Assembly: GCF_007096635.1 (NCBI RefSeq)
Contig: NZ_VKAA01000020.1
Location: 1 to 64,000 of the forward strand
DNA: 64,000 nt
Direction of reading: 5' to 3'
Source: Mycolicibacterium sp. 018/SC-01/001
GTDB taxonomy: Bacteria; Actinomycetota; Actinomycetes; Mycobacteriales; Mycobacteriaceae
Each line of letters opens with the position of its first letter. Positions within the stretch are counted from its first letter, which is position 1. Below the pieces are notes generated by a model. The model was not told where the DNA came from. It did no database searches and saw nothing but the letters and a program-made list of their open reading frames with translations. Both the position numbers and the translations under genes were made by a program. Of the stretch, positions 1-7,585 are shown piece after piece.

Positions 1-519
1 CGGCGGGGTGGGGCGGGTGGGCGGATCGCGGGTGAGCGCTTCGGCCACGTGTGAACGCAGGACGCGCGTGGACATCCAGTAGGTGGCCGTCGCGGTGACT
101 GTTCCGGTGAGTAGTACTTCGATTCCCAAAGTGGCCGCGAGCCAGGGAGACTCGAGATTGGCGACGGCCAGCGCGACGGACGCGGACGACCAGACGAGGC
201 CGGTGATCACGGTCAACCGCAGCGGGATCGCCAACAGGAGGCGCCTGCGGACCGCGGCTCCGCCATCGGCCCGCATCGTGGTGGCCCACAACCCGCAGAC
301 GGTCGCCACCGGAATGGCGACGACGACACAGGCCGTGCCGACCACGATGTTGGTGGTGAGCACCTGCCTGTCGGCGAGAGCGGCACCGGTGGGCAGCCCA
401 CGCACGATCAGCGCCGTCAGGGTCGCACATCCGAACAGCGCGGGAATGATGGCGCCGACGGCCAGGACCCATCGCATGCCCACGGAGATCGGGAAGACCC
501 GACCACGTAGAACACGCAC
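1..519 (-). CDS. Multi-spanning membrane protein, partial (possible membrane anchor of a class III adenylate cyclase)
   Basis: An open minus-strand frame of 173 codons runs off the left edge, so only the N-terminal part is present. It begins at a GTG two bases after the stop of the SMP-30 gene. The translation is strongly hydrophobic, with segments such as WVLAVGAIIPALFG, TNIVVGTACVVVAIPVATV, RLTVITGLVWSSASVALAV and LGIEVLLTGTVTATATYW, so about five or six membrane spans. The last visible part (STRVLRSHVAEALTRDPPTRP) resembles the linker that precedes the second hydrophobic block in mycobacterial membrane-anchored adenylate cyclases, but the HAMP and cyclase domains would lie outside the window. 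The cyclase idea is therefore inference; the membrane character is directly visible. Confidence 0.6.
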   Translation of the reverse strand, partial: MRVLRGRVFPISVGMRWVLAVGAIIPALFGCATLTALIVRGLPTGAALADRQVLTTNIVVGTACVVVAIPVATVCGLWATTMRADGGAAVRRRLLLAIPLRLTVITGLVWSSASVALAVANLESPWLAATLGIEVLLTGTVTATATYWMSTRVLRSHVAEALTRDPPTRPTPP

Positions 520-521
520 AC

Positions 522-1457
522 TCAGCTCGCGCGGTCGAGCACAGCGCGCCAGTCCTCGACGATGAGCAGGCGCCCCGTCGACGCGAGCGTGACGTACATC
601 GTGGACTCGTCCGCAGACAGCGTCATGTTCGTCGTCATCGGATCGTCCGCCGGCACCAGGCCGAGCAGCTCGCCCGCCGGGGAGTAGGCGGCGACCCCGC
701 CGGTACCCAGAACCGCGACCAGCACCGTCCCGTCGGAGGCGACGCACAACCCGTCGGCACCGCCCACGTTCAGCGGGCCGCCGCTGGGTACCGTGACGAA
801 ACCCTCTGCGCCGGCGATGATTCCCGGGCCCTTCAGCGTGAAGGCCCAGATCCTCCTGGTGCGGGTCTCTGCGACGTAGAGCGTCGTGCCGTCGGGCGAG
901 AGTGCCACGCCGTTGGGCATCTCGAGCGGGTAGACGATCTCGCGCAGCTCGCCGTCGGGTGTGCCGTACAACAGGCCCGTCATCGATCGGGTCCGCCCCG
1001 CCGTGGTGCCACCGTCGGTGACGTAGAACCCCCCCTCGGCGTCGACGCAGATGTCGCTGGGTCGTACCAGCGGAAGCCGCGAGCCCGAGCGAGTGGTGAA
1101 CGCATCGGTCAAGGTGGTGACGGACCCATCGACATCGACGATCTGCAGCTGAGGTGTCACCGGGTCCGCGGCGGGGCCGACCGGCCGGTAGAGCTGCGCG
1201 CAGCCACGAAAGTCGTACGGCCACGGCCCTGTTCCGAATGTCGAGCCGCCGTTCTGGCAGACGACGAGGCGGCGGTCCGGCAAGTGACCGACGCCGTTGG
1301 GGCCGCCCCCGGTCACCGCGACCGTGCTGGTGGTGCCGTCGCATCCGACTCGAGTCAGCCGGCCGGCAGCGATCTCCGAGACCAGGACCGATCCGTCGTC
1401 GGCGGCCATCGGGCTCTCCGGGAAGTCCAGGTCGGTGGTGAGGTAGCGAGCGGTCAT
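522..1457 (-). CDS. SMP-30/gluconolactonase-like beta-propeller protein
   Basis: This 311-residue protein has the length and repeat pattern of the SMP-30/gluconolaconase/LRE family, six-bladed propellers that hydrolyse lactones with a divalent metal. The expected metal ligands appear present: Glu14 in FPESP, an Asn near residue 180 in PNGVALSPDG, and an Asp near residue 235 in GGADGL. Blade-type repeats such as SPDGTTLYVAET and ASDGTVLVA are clear. The start ATG overlaps the stop of the SnoaL-like gene (ATGA), so it is the fourth or fifth gene of a minus operon led by the LLM oxidoreductase at 4544. A lactonase fits a pathway in which an SDR or LLM enzyme forms a lactone, but the substrate is unknown. 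Confidence 0.85.
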   Translation of the reverse strand: MTARYLTTDLDFPESPMAADDGSVLVSEIAAGRLTRVGCDGTTSTVAVTGGGPNGVGHLPDRRLVVCQNGGSTFGTGPWPYDFRGCAQLYRPVGPAADPVTPQLQIVDVDGSVTTLTDAFTTRSGSRLPLVRPSDICVDAEGGFYVTDGGTTAGRTRSMTGLLYGTPDGELREIVYPLEMPNGVALSPDGTTLYVAETRTRRIWAFTLKGPGIIAGAEGFVTVPSGGPLNVGGADGLCVASDGTVLVAVLGTGGVAAYSPAGELLGLVPADDPMTTNMTLSADESTMYVTLASTGRLLIVEDWRAVLDRAS

Positions 1458-1969
1458 GCGCGCCGCTCCTGCCAGGCCCGGAAGTGCGGATCGGAGAGCG
1501 GGAGGTCACCGACGCCGGTCTGCCGCGCGGGCCAGTCGGCGGGCGCCTGCATCAGTGGGGACGGTTCCCGCGCGGTTCCGAAGGCGAGCCGATGCTTGCG
1601 ATGCACGAACAGCCAGCGACCGTCGTCGCAGCGGTAGCGGTCGTCGTAGCGGACCAGCTGCTCGACGAAACCCTCGGCGTCGACCTGCGCGAAGCAGTGC
1701 GCCCATACCCGGCCGTGTGCCGCGCGCGCCGCCAAATCGATCTCGATGTGGTGGTTGCTCACCAACGTGACGGTGAAGACGCTGTCGCGCAGCGCGTCTG
1801 AGGTCAGCGCGCGCAGCGCCGACGGACCGTTGCCGTATCGCCCGAAACGGGCGTCGGCGGTGAACAATTCGACCATCGCATCGACGTCGCGGTGTTCGAG
1901 CGCGCGGGCGTAGTCCACAGCCAGCGCCCGGATCTCCTCGCGGGCAGCCAATTCGTCACCGCTGATCAT
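1454..1969 (-). CDS. SnoaL-like (NTF2-fold) protein
   Basis: A 171-residue protein with the SnoaL/NTF2-like fold signature: an N-terminal helix EEIRALAVDYARALEHRD, then DVDAMVELFTADARF, and C-terminal strands with DRYRCDDGRWLFVHR. Such proteins act as small dehydratases, isomerases, epoxide hydrolases or simply binding proteins. The start at 1969 is chosen because ATG there forms an ATGA overlap with the stop of the upstream SDR; a longer reading frame would run into that SDR. It is one of four SnoaL-like genes in the window, all within catabolic operons. Substrate and reaction cannot be deduced. Confidence 0.8.
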   Translation of the reverse strand: MISGDELAAREEIRALAVDYARALEHRDVDAMVELFTADARFGRYGNGPSALRALTSDALRDSVFTVTLVSNHHIEIDLAARAAHGRVWAHCFAQVDAEGFVEQLVRYDDRYRCDDGRWLFVHRKHRLAFGTAREPSPLMQAPADWPARQTGVGDLPLSDPHFRAWQERRA

Positions 1970-2748
1970 CCGCCAGTCACCCCGATCTCCTGTCCTGTCA
2001 CCGCTGAGGCCGCCGGTCCTGCCAGCCACGCCGACACCTCTGCCACCTCGAGCGGATCGACGAGGCGACGCAGTGCGGTGCCGGCGCTGAGGCGCCGGCG
2101 TATCACCGAGGCATCCACGCCCTCTGATGCCGCGGTGCGTGCGACGTAGCCGTCCACCAGGTCTCCGGAGACCGCGCCGATCACCACGGTGTTGACTCGC
2201 ACGCCGGAGGGACCGACCTCCAGTGCCAGTGTTTCCGCCAGGGCGCTCAGCGCGCGCTTGGATGCGGCGTAGTGCGCCTTGTTGGGCAGTACCCGCCGGG
2301 CGGCCGCGGACGAGAAGAACTGGATGTCGCCCCCGCGTGCCGGCAGCATGGCCAGCCGCAGCACCTCTCGCGACAACGTCATCGGCGCAACGAGATTGGT
2401 GGCCAGAACCGCGTGCCAGTTCGCCGAATCGGCTTCGCTCACGGGCGCGTCGGTGCCGGGTGCCGCGGCATTGTTGACCAACGTGTCCACCCGACCGAAG
2501 CGGTCCAGAGCTGCGCGCACCACCGTGGTGCAGGCGGTCTCGTCTGTCAGGTCGGCCACCACACTGTGTGCGGTCCCGCCGGCGTCGGTGATCAGCTGTG
2601 CGGTCTGCGCGAGTGCGCCCGCCCGCCGGGCCGCCACCACGACGGCGGCGCCGTGACGGGCGTAGGTGGTGGCGACCACGCGGCCGATTCCGCCACTGGC
2701 GCCGGTGACGATCGCAACGCGACCAGACAACGGTGGGACCGACGTCAT
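1966..2748 (-). CDS. SDR-family NAD(P)-dependent oxidoreductase
   Basis: A 260-residue classical short-chain dehydrogenase. The cofactor loop TGASGGIGR lies near residues 13-21, the NNAA motif is present, and the active site has Ser (FFSSAA) followed by YAASK, the Tyr-x3-Lys pair. The C-terminus AVTGQEIGVTGG is the usual SDR ending. The start ATG at 2748 sits 13 bp after the stop of the preceding SDR; an upstream in-frame extension would only repeat sequence inside that gene. Expected to oxidise or reduce a hydroxyl/keto group of a pathway intermediate. It is cotranscribed with a second SDR and a SnoaL-like protein. Confidence 0.87.
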   Translation of the reverse strand: MTSVPPLSGRVAIVTGASGGIGRVVATTYARHGAAVVVAARRAGALAQTAQLITDAGGTAHSVVADLTDETACTTVVRAALDRFGRVDTLVNNAAAPGTDAPVSEADSANWHAVLATNLVAPMTLSREVLRLAMLPARGGDIQFFSSAAARRVLPNKAHYAASKRALSALAETLALEVGPSGVRVNTVVIGAVSGDLVDGYVARTAASEGVDASVIRRRLSAGTALRRLVDPLEVAEVSAWLAGPAASAVTGQEIGVTGG

Positions 2749-2761
2749 CGCCGACCGCGCC

Positions 2762-3586
2762 TCAGCCGTCCAACAGCATGGCGGCCATCGGCCGCCCGGG
2801 CGGGAAGGCATCGGTGATCCCAGCGCTCAGGTACCCGGAGTCGGTGATCAGCGTGATGCCGTTGACCACCGACGCGGCATCGCTGCACAGGTAGATCAGC
2901 GGATAGGCCTGCTGCATCGGAGTTGCCGCGGCGACCCCGACCTTCTCCCGGTAGTCAGCGCCGAAGTCGAGCCACAACTCGGCGTTGGCGCGTGCCAACG
3001 GCGTGTCGGTCGGCCCCGGGCAGGTGGCGTTGATGCGGATTCCCTCGGTCTGGAGGGCCATCGCCTCGCGCGCGACGTACGCGCAGACGGCCTGTTTGGT
3101 GAACATGTAGTGCGCGCAGCCGTTGTCGACAGCCCACCGGGACGCTTCGTGGAAGTCGCTGATGTCCAGGAACTCGCAGAGCTGTGCATAGTTGGAGCGC
3201 CAGGCCAGCCCGGCGGCGGACGAGATGAAACCGACCGCCCCGCCTCGCCCGAGTGAGCCCGCATCTCTCATCAGGTCGATGAGGTGGCGATGCCCGAGGA
3301 AGTTGATCCGTTCGATACCGGGGCCATCGGCGACACCGGCGCAGGCGAACACGGCATCGATCCGGGATCCTCGGACACTGTCCGCGGCGGCCTCGATGCT
3401 GGCGGCATCAGCCAGGTCCAGGCGCACCGCGGCGACGCCGTCGCTGGCCACGTCGACGCGGTCCAGCACGATCACCTCGGCACCGGACGCCAGCGCCAAT
3501 TCCGTCACAGCAGCGCCCATTCCGGTCGCGCCGCCGACCACCGCCACCCGCTTTCCCTGATAGCCGAAGGCATCGGTGAGCGACAT
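2762..3586 (-). CDS. SDR-family oxidoreductase, 3-alpha-hydroxysteroid dehydrogenase-like
   Basis: A 274-residue SDR with GGATGMGAAV as nucleotide-binding loop, CAG in place of the common NAG, Ser in FISSAAG, and YMFTKQA providing Tyr-x3-Lys. The inserted segment between the active-site Ser and Tyr and the form CAG resemble bacterial 3-alpha-hydroxysteroid/carveol-type dehydrogenases, so a cyclic alcohol is a reasonable guess but not proven. The start at 3586 is preferred over the ATG at 3592 because GAGGAG lies six bases upstream of it and would abut the other. It lies 43 bp downstream of the LLM gene and 13 bp upstream of the next SDR, all on the minus strand. Confidence 0.85.
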   Translation of the reverse strand: MSLTDAFGYQGKRVAVVGGATGMGAAVTELALASGAEVIVLDRVDVASDGVAAVRLDLADAASIEAAADSVRGSRIDAVFACAGVADGPGIERINFLGHRHLIDLMRDAGSLGRGGAVGFISSAAGLAWRSNYAQLCEFLDISDFHEASRWAVDNGCAHYMFTKQAVCAYVAREAMALQTEGIRINATCPGPTDTPLARANAELWLDFGADYREKVGVAAATPMQQAYPLIYLCSDAASVVNGITLITDSGYLSAGITDAFPPGRPMAAMLLDG

Positions 3587-3629
3587 CAACATCTCCTCTC
3601 TTTCGGGACAGAACACCTGGGTGCGGAAG

Positions 3630-4544
3630 TCACGCCGCCGCCACCTCTTCACCGAATCGTTCGATGACCTCCACCGCGTGCGACAGGCTGTCGCCCGGCA
3701 CAGCGACGGATACCGCTGTGACCCCCGCGGCCTGCAATTGCGCGATCTCCGCCAGGTAGGCATCGGGCTCATAGGACGTCTCGTCCGGACCGGGGCCGAA
3801 CGTCCCGAACACCACGTCGACCTCAGCCGGATCACGCCCGGTTGCCTCGCACTTGCTGCGGAGGTCTCCGATCGCAGTGGCGAGCGCGGCGAGGCCGGTG
3901 AGCGGGGCAGTCCGGGTGGCGCCGGCCAGGGCGGCGGGCGCGGCGAAGGGGCACCAGCCGTCGCCGAAGCGCGCCACCCGATCCCGCGCGGCCGCGGAGT
4001 TGCCCCCTATCCATATCGGTAGATGCGGTGTGGCAACCGGCCGGGGGTGTGCGGTGATGCCTGCGGCGGTGAATGCGCTGCCCTCGTAACGAATGTCGTC
4101 GCTCGTCCAGACGGCCCGGATCACTCGCAGCGCGTCGTCGACCAGCTTTCCGCGGTTGTCGAAATCGACGCCGAGAGCGGCGAATTCACCTCTGAGGAAA
4201 CCGACTCCGACCGCGAGGGTGAAGCGACCATCCGACAGTACATCCAGGGTGGCGGCCGACTTGGCCACGAGAAACGGGTTACGGTACGGCAGGACAACGA
4301 GATTCGGGACCAAGCGCAGGGTTGTGGTGACCGCGGCGGCATAGCCGAGGGACACGAACGGATCGAGCGCATGGTGCCCCCCTGCCGCCAACCAGCGGCT
4401 CGGGGGCGCCGGGTGATCCGTCGTGCCGAACCCTTCGAAGCCCGCCGCCTCCGCTGCCCGGGCGATCGCGGCCACGGCGGAACCGCGAGCCAGGTCCCAC
4501 CGACCCGCGCGAGTCTGAACGGGGTAGGTCAACAGGTAGCGCAT
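3630..4544 (-). CDS. LLM-class (F420-type) oxidoreductase
   Basis: A 304-residue luciferase-like TIM-barrel enzyme. Family features include ARAAEAAGFEGFGTTDHP near the N-terminus, the segment DGRFTLAVGVGFLRGEF and the phosphate-region motif PHLPIWIGGNSAAA. Actinobacterial members mostly use F420 or FMN. The start ATG at 4544 has AGGAGA eight bases upstream. It is the first gene of a minus operon continuing into two SDRs, a SnoaL-like protein and an SMP-30 lactonase, and is divergent from the SDR at 4666. The 121-bp region between them carries the shared 25-bp operator-like site and a second inverted repeat, so it is probably co-regulated with the island. Confidence 0.87.
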   Translation of the reverse strand: MRYLLTYPVQTRAGRWDLARGSAVAAIARAAEAAGFEGFGTTDHPAPPSRWLAAGGHHALDPFVSLGYAAAVTTTLRLVPNLVVLPYRNPFLVAKSAATLDVLSDGRFTLAVGVGFLRGEFAALGVDFDNRGKLVDDALRVIRAVWTSDDIRYEGSAFTAAGITAHPRPVATPHLPIWIGGNSAAARDRVARFGDGWCPFAAPAALAGATRTAPLTGLAALATAIGDLRSKCEATGRDPAEVDVVFGTFGPGPDETSYEPDAYLAEIAQLQAAGVTAVSVAVPGDSLSHAVEVIERFGEEVAAA

Positions 4545-4566
4545 GCCGCTTCTCCTGTCGGCTACA

Positions 4567-4591
4567 CGAATGCACACGATATGTCTTATTG
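4567..4591. promoter_or_regulatory. Operator-like interrupted palindrome (shared motif, copy 1)
   Basis: A 25-bp element with half sites ATGCACA and TGTCTTA separated by five bases, flanked by C-G-A and T-T-G. It fits 12 of 14 positions of the consensus drawn from seven copies in the window (core ACA-N5-TGT). On the plus strand a -10-like TATACG begins two bases after it, so a bound protein would cover the promoter of the SDR at 4666; the divergent LLM operon may also be affected. Confidence 0.6.
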
Positions 4592-4599
4592 TTATACGG

Positions 4600-4620
4600 G
4601 TTGCTTCCGACCGAAGCAAC
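4600..4620. promoter_or_regulatory. Perfect 8-bp inverted repeat in divergent promoter region
   Basis: GTTGCTTC and GAAGCAAC are perfect inverted copies separated by CGACC. The element lies between the -10-like hexamer and the start codon of the SDR at 4666, too early to be a terminator for any gene on either strand. It could be a second operator or an element in the 5' untranslated leader. Confidence 0.45.
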
Positions 4621-4665
4621 GACGTCGGTTAATCTGCCCCTCACACCGAAACTCGGAGGCCCACC

Positions 4666-5523
4666 ATGAGACGTCTCGAGGGCAAGATCGCGCTCGTCAC
4701 CGGCGCAGGCCGCGGCCAGGGCCGCAGTCACGCCATCCATCTGGCCGAAGAGGGCGCCGACATCATCGCCTTCGACATCTGCGCCGACATCGAGTCCAAC
4801 AGCTATCCACTGGCCACCCGGGCCGATCTCGACGAGACGGTGCAGTACGTCGAGAAGACCGGACAACGCGCGGTGTCCGCCGTGGTCGATGTGCGGGATC
4901 GCGCGGCATTGAAGGAGGCACTCGACGCCGCCGTGGCCGAGTTGGGAGGCCTGCACGTCATCGTCGCCAACGCCGGAATCTGTCCACTGGGCAACGATGT
5001 CGCATGGACGGGATTCGTCGACGCCTTCGACGTCGACTTCCTGGGTGTCGTCAACACGGTCCACGCCGGACTGGCTCATGTCGACGACGGTGCCTCCGTG
5101 ATCGTCACGGGGTCGATCGCCGGCCTGGTGGACACCAAGGACATGGCCTCCGGGGCGGGACCGCAGGGCCCGGGCGGCGCCGGTTACGGACTGGCCAAGA
5201 AGATGGTTCGCGACTACACGAAATCATTGGCACTGACGTTGGGCGGGCGGCGGATTCGTGTCAACACCGTGCACCCGACGAACGTCAACACCGACATGCT
5301 GCACAACTCGGCCATGTACCGAACGTTCCGGCCCGACCTGCCCGAGCCGACCCGGGAAGACGCCGAGGTCACGTTCCCGTTCCTGCAGGCGATGCCGGTG
5401 CCCTACATCGAGTGCGCGGACGTGTCACATGCCGTCGTCTATCTCGCCTCCGACGAGTCACGGTTCGTCACCGGCCAGCAGTTGTTCATCGACGCCGGTG
5501 CCGGCCTGAAGATGGGGCTGTGA
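4666..5523 (+). CDS. Mycofactocin-coupled SDR-family oxidoreductase
   Basis: A 285-residue SDR of the mycofactocin-dependent type. The N-terminus GKIALVTGAGRGQGRSHAIH is the hallmark of that group, which holds its NAD(H) tightly and passes electrons to the peptide-derived redox cofactor mycofactocin rather than to free NAD. NAGI, the active-site Ser (VTGSIAG) and YGLAKK (Tyr-x3-Lys) are present, together with the extra segment after the Ser (residues about 160-175) typical of the group. CGGAGG precedes the ATG. It is a single-gene unit, divergent from the LLM operon and convergent with the CoA transferase at 5542. Likely role: oxidation of a secondary or cyclic alcohol in the island's pathway. 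Confidence 0.88.
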   Translation: MRRLEGKIALVTGAGRGQGRSHAIHLAEEGADIIAFDICADIESNSYPLATRADLDETVQYVEKTGQRAVSAVVDVRDRAALKEALDAAVAELGGLHVIVANAGICPLGNDVAWTGFVDAFDVDFLGVVNTVHAGLAHVDDGASVIVTGSIAGLVDTKDMASGAGPQGPGGAGYGLAKKMVRDYTKSLALTLGGRRIRVNTVHPTNVNTDMLHNSAMYRTFRPDLPEPTREDAEVTFPFLQAMPVPYIECADVSHAVVYLASDESRFVTGQQLFIDAGAGLKMGL

Positions 5524-5544
5524 TCGATCACCGAGGACCGATCA
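5521..5544. terminator. Possible weak bidirectional hairpin between convergent genes
   Basis: TGATCG and CGATCA form a perfect 6-bp inverted repeat around a 12-base loop, spanning the stop codons of the SDR ending at 5523 and the CoA transferase ending at 5542. There is no T-run, as is common in this G+C range, so function as a terminator is only suggested by position. Confidence 0.3.
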
Positions 5545-6798
5545 CAGGATCGCTCCCTCGGTCTTGAGCCGGTCGATCTCGGCCCAGGTGAGACCGGCGG
5601 CCAGTAGTACTTCTTCGGTGTGTTGGCCGTGCTCGGGTGCGCAGCGCGGATGCACCGGCGTCGTGTCGAACTGCACGGGATTGGTCGGCACCACGTAGTC
5701 CGCCCCGCTGTTGGCCTGCACGGTGGCGATGTAGCCGTTGCCCGCGACATCGGGATCGTCGGGCAGCTCTGCGCACGTCTGCTGGACGCTCCAGGCGCCG
5801 GACAGCGACGCCAGCGCCGATCGCCAGTGGGACAGCGGGCGGCTGCCGAATTCGGCGTCCAGTTCGGCGACCAGCGCCCGACGATTCGCGTAGCGGCCTT
5901 CGGGGCCGGCGAATCGCGGATCGGTGATCAGATCGGGCCTGCCGGCCGCGTGCATGAACTCGTCGTAGAAGCGGTCGCGCTGCAGCATCATCAGCGTCAC
6001 GTAGCGGCCGTCGGCCGTACGGTACGTCCCCGCCAGCGGATTCGGCATGTCGGCGTGCGACGGGTAGGGCAACGGGTCGGGGTCGTACAGCTTCTCCGCG
6101 GTGATCCGGGGTGACATCGTCCAGGCGGCCAGCGACAGGAGCGACACGTCCACCACCGCTGTCTCACCCGTGGTGGCGCGACGCAGCAGCGCGGCGGCGA
6201 CGCCCCCGGCCAGCGCCATGCCGCCGAGCAGGTCCCCGAACGCTGGGGTCTGCACGACCGGCTCACCACCGCGGCTCAGCGCCGCGCAGACTCCGCCCCG
6301 GGACCAGAACGACACCCCGTCATAGCCGGGCCGGTCGGCGTCCGGTCCGGACGGGCCGTAGCCGCTCCCCCGGACGTAGACGATGTCGGGGTTGAACCGC
6401 CGGATGTCGTCGACATCGACACCGAGTTTGGCGCGGACACTCGGCAGATAGCTGGTCAGGAAGACGTCGCTGGACCGGACCAGACGGTGGAGCACGTCGC
6501 GGCCGCCGGGGGTGCCGAGATCGACGCCGATCGACTTCTTGCCACGATTGGGGACCTCGATCATGTAGTCGACGCCGCCACCCGCCTCGGGCAGCAATCC
6601 CATGCTCATCAGACCGCGCTGTGGATCGCCCCCTACGCGCGGTTCCACCTTGATCACCTCGGCGCCCCACTCGGAAAGCACGGCGCCGGCAGACGGCACG
6701 AACGTCCACGCCGCCACTTCCAGGACACGCACGCCGGTCAGTGGCGCTGTGGTGCCGGCCGTGTCACCGGCCGTGTCACCGGCGGCGTCACCGGCCAT
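5542..6798 (-). CDS. CaiB/BaiF family CoA transferase (family III)
   Basis: About 418 residues, the normal family length. It opens with LTGVRVLEVAAWTFVPSAGA, followed by LSEWGAEVIKVEP, the CoA-binding start of family III CoA transferases. RPGYDGVSFWSRGG holds the Asp expected to form the aspartyl-CoA thioester. These enzymes move CoA between carboxylic acids, so this one can activate a pathway acid without ATP. The start ATG at 6798 overlaps the end of the crotonase by 11 bp; an alternative start lies at 6813. The first 14 residues contain a small Gly-Asp-Thr-Ala repeat encoded by a tandem DNA repeat. It is the last gene of the P450-crotonase-CoA transferase operon. Confidence 0.87.
   Translation of the reverse strand: MAGDAAGDTAGDTAGTTAPLTGVRVLEVAAWTFVPSAGAVLSEWGAEVIKVEPRVGGDPQRGLMSMGLLPEAGGGVDYMIEVPNRGKKSIGVDLGTPGGRDVLHRLVRSSDVFLTSYLPSVRAKLGVDVDDIRRFNPDIVYVRGSGYGPSGPDADRPGYDGVSFWSRGGVCAALSRGGEPVVQTPAFGDLLGGMALAGGVAAALLRRATTGETAVVDVSLLSLAAWTMSPRITAEKLYDPDPLPYPSHADMPNPLAGTYRTADGRYVTLMMLQRDRFYDEFMHAAGRPDLITDPRFAGPEGRYANRRALVAELDAEFGSRPLSHWRSALASLSGAWSVQQTCAELPDDPDVAGNGYIATVQANSGADYVVPTNPVQFDTTPVHPRCAPEHGQHTEEVLLAAGLTWAEIDRLKTEGAIL
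6761..6796. repeat. Three tandem 12-bp repeats at the start of the CoA transferase gene
   Basis: Three near-identical 12-base units (GTGTCACCGGCC, with one-base variants) lie head to tail at the 5' end of the minus-strand CoA transferase gene. They encode the repeated Gly-Asp-Thr/Ala-Ala before the conserved domain begins. Unit length is a multiple of three, so copy-number change would alter only an unstructured N-terminal tail. Confidence 0.7.
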
Positions 6799-7585
6799 GG
6801 AATCGCGCCTCACGCTTCTCGGCGAACGCCTCGATACCCTCGGCGACGTCGTCGGTACCCGCGACCTGCTCCACCAGCAGCGCCTCGGTCACCAGAGCCG
6901 CCGCCCGATCGACGTCGAGGGATTGGTTCATCATCGCCTTGGCCGCCGCGATCGCTCGGGTGGGGCCGGCGGCGAGCCGTGCGGCCCATTCAGCGGTCTC
7001 GGCGGTCAACTGATCTGCTGCCACGACGCGGTTGACCAACCCGAGTGAGTGCGCCTCCTGGGCCGGGAGTTCACCACCGAACAGCAGCAGCATTTTCGCC
7101 ACGTTGAACGGCAGTTTGCGGGCGAGCAGATAGGCGGCTCCCCCGTCGGGGGCCAGGCCGCGGCGGACGAAGAGGATGAGGAAGCGCGCGGTGTCCGCGG
7201 CGATGATCAGGTCGCAGGCCATGGCCATACTCGCGCCGACCCCGGCGGCGGTGCCGTTGAGCGCGCAGATCACCGGCTTGTCGCAATCCATCAGTGCTGT
7301 GACGACGGCTTGGGACCCGTTGCGCAGGATGCGTGCCGCGTCGCCGGCGATGCGATCGCGGCTCGGCGCCATCGCCGGGTTGCGCAGGTCCGGACCGGTG
7401 CAGAAGTGCCGGGTGCCCGTCGCCGTGAGCACCACGACCCTCACCTGCGGGTCGGCCGATGCGTCCGCGAGGCGCTCGATGAGCTCCTTCTGCATGGCGC
7501 GGGTGATGGAGTTGCCCGCGTCCGGCCGATCGAAGATCAGCCAGCGGACCCCGTTCTCGTCGCGGACGGTCAGCCCCGGGGTCAT
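6788..7585 (-). CDS. Enoyl-CoA hydratase/isomerase (crotonase) family protein
   Basis: A 265-residue crotonase. The oxyanion-hole motifs are visible: RHFCTGPDLRN and GTAAGVGASMAMACDLIIAA. RRGLAPDGGAAYLL carries Asp rather than Glu at one usual acid/base position, so hydratase activity is not certain; isomerase or hydrolase is possible. Its start ATG forms an ATGA overlap with the P450 stop, which fixes the start at 7585. It belongs to the minus operon 8784-5542 with a P450 and a CoA transferase. Confidence 0.85.
   Translation of the reverse strand: MTPGLTVRDENGVRWLIFDRPDAGNSITRAMQKELIERLADASADPQVRVVVLTATGTRHFCTGPDLRNPAMAPSRDRIAGDAARILRNGSQAVVTALMDCDKPVICALNGTAAGVGASMAMACDLIIAADTARFLILFVRRGLAPDGGAAYLLARKLPFNVAKMLLLFGGELPAQEAHSLGLVNRVVAADQLTAETAEWAARLAAGPTRAIAAAKAMMNQSLDVDRAAALVTEALLVEQVAGTDDVAEGIEAFAEKREARFHGR

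Noticed and set aside
4023..5567. Long plus-strand ORF of 514 codons
   Set aside because: Its codons lie out of frame with the SDR at 4666 and antisense to the LLM gene; the protein is low-complexity Arg/Gly/His-rich, as expected of a high-GC shadow frame.
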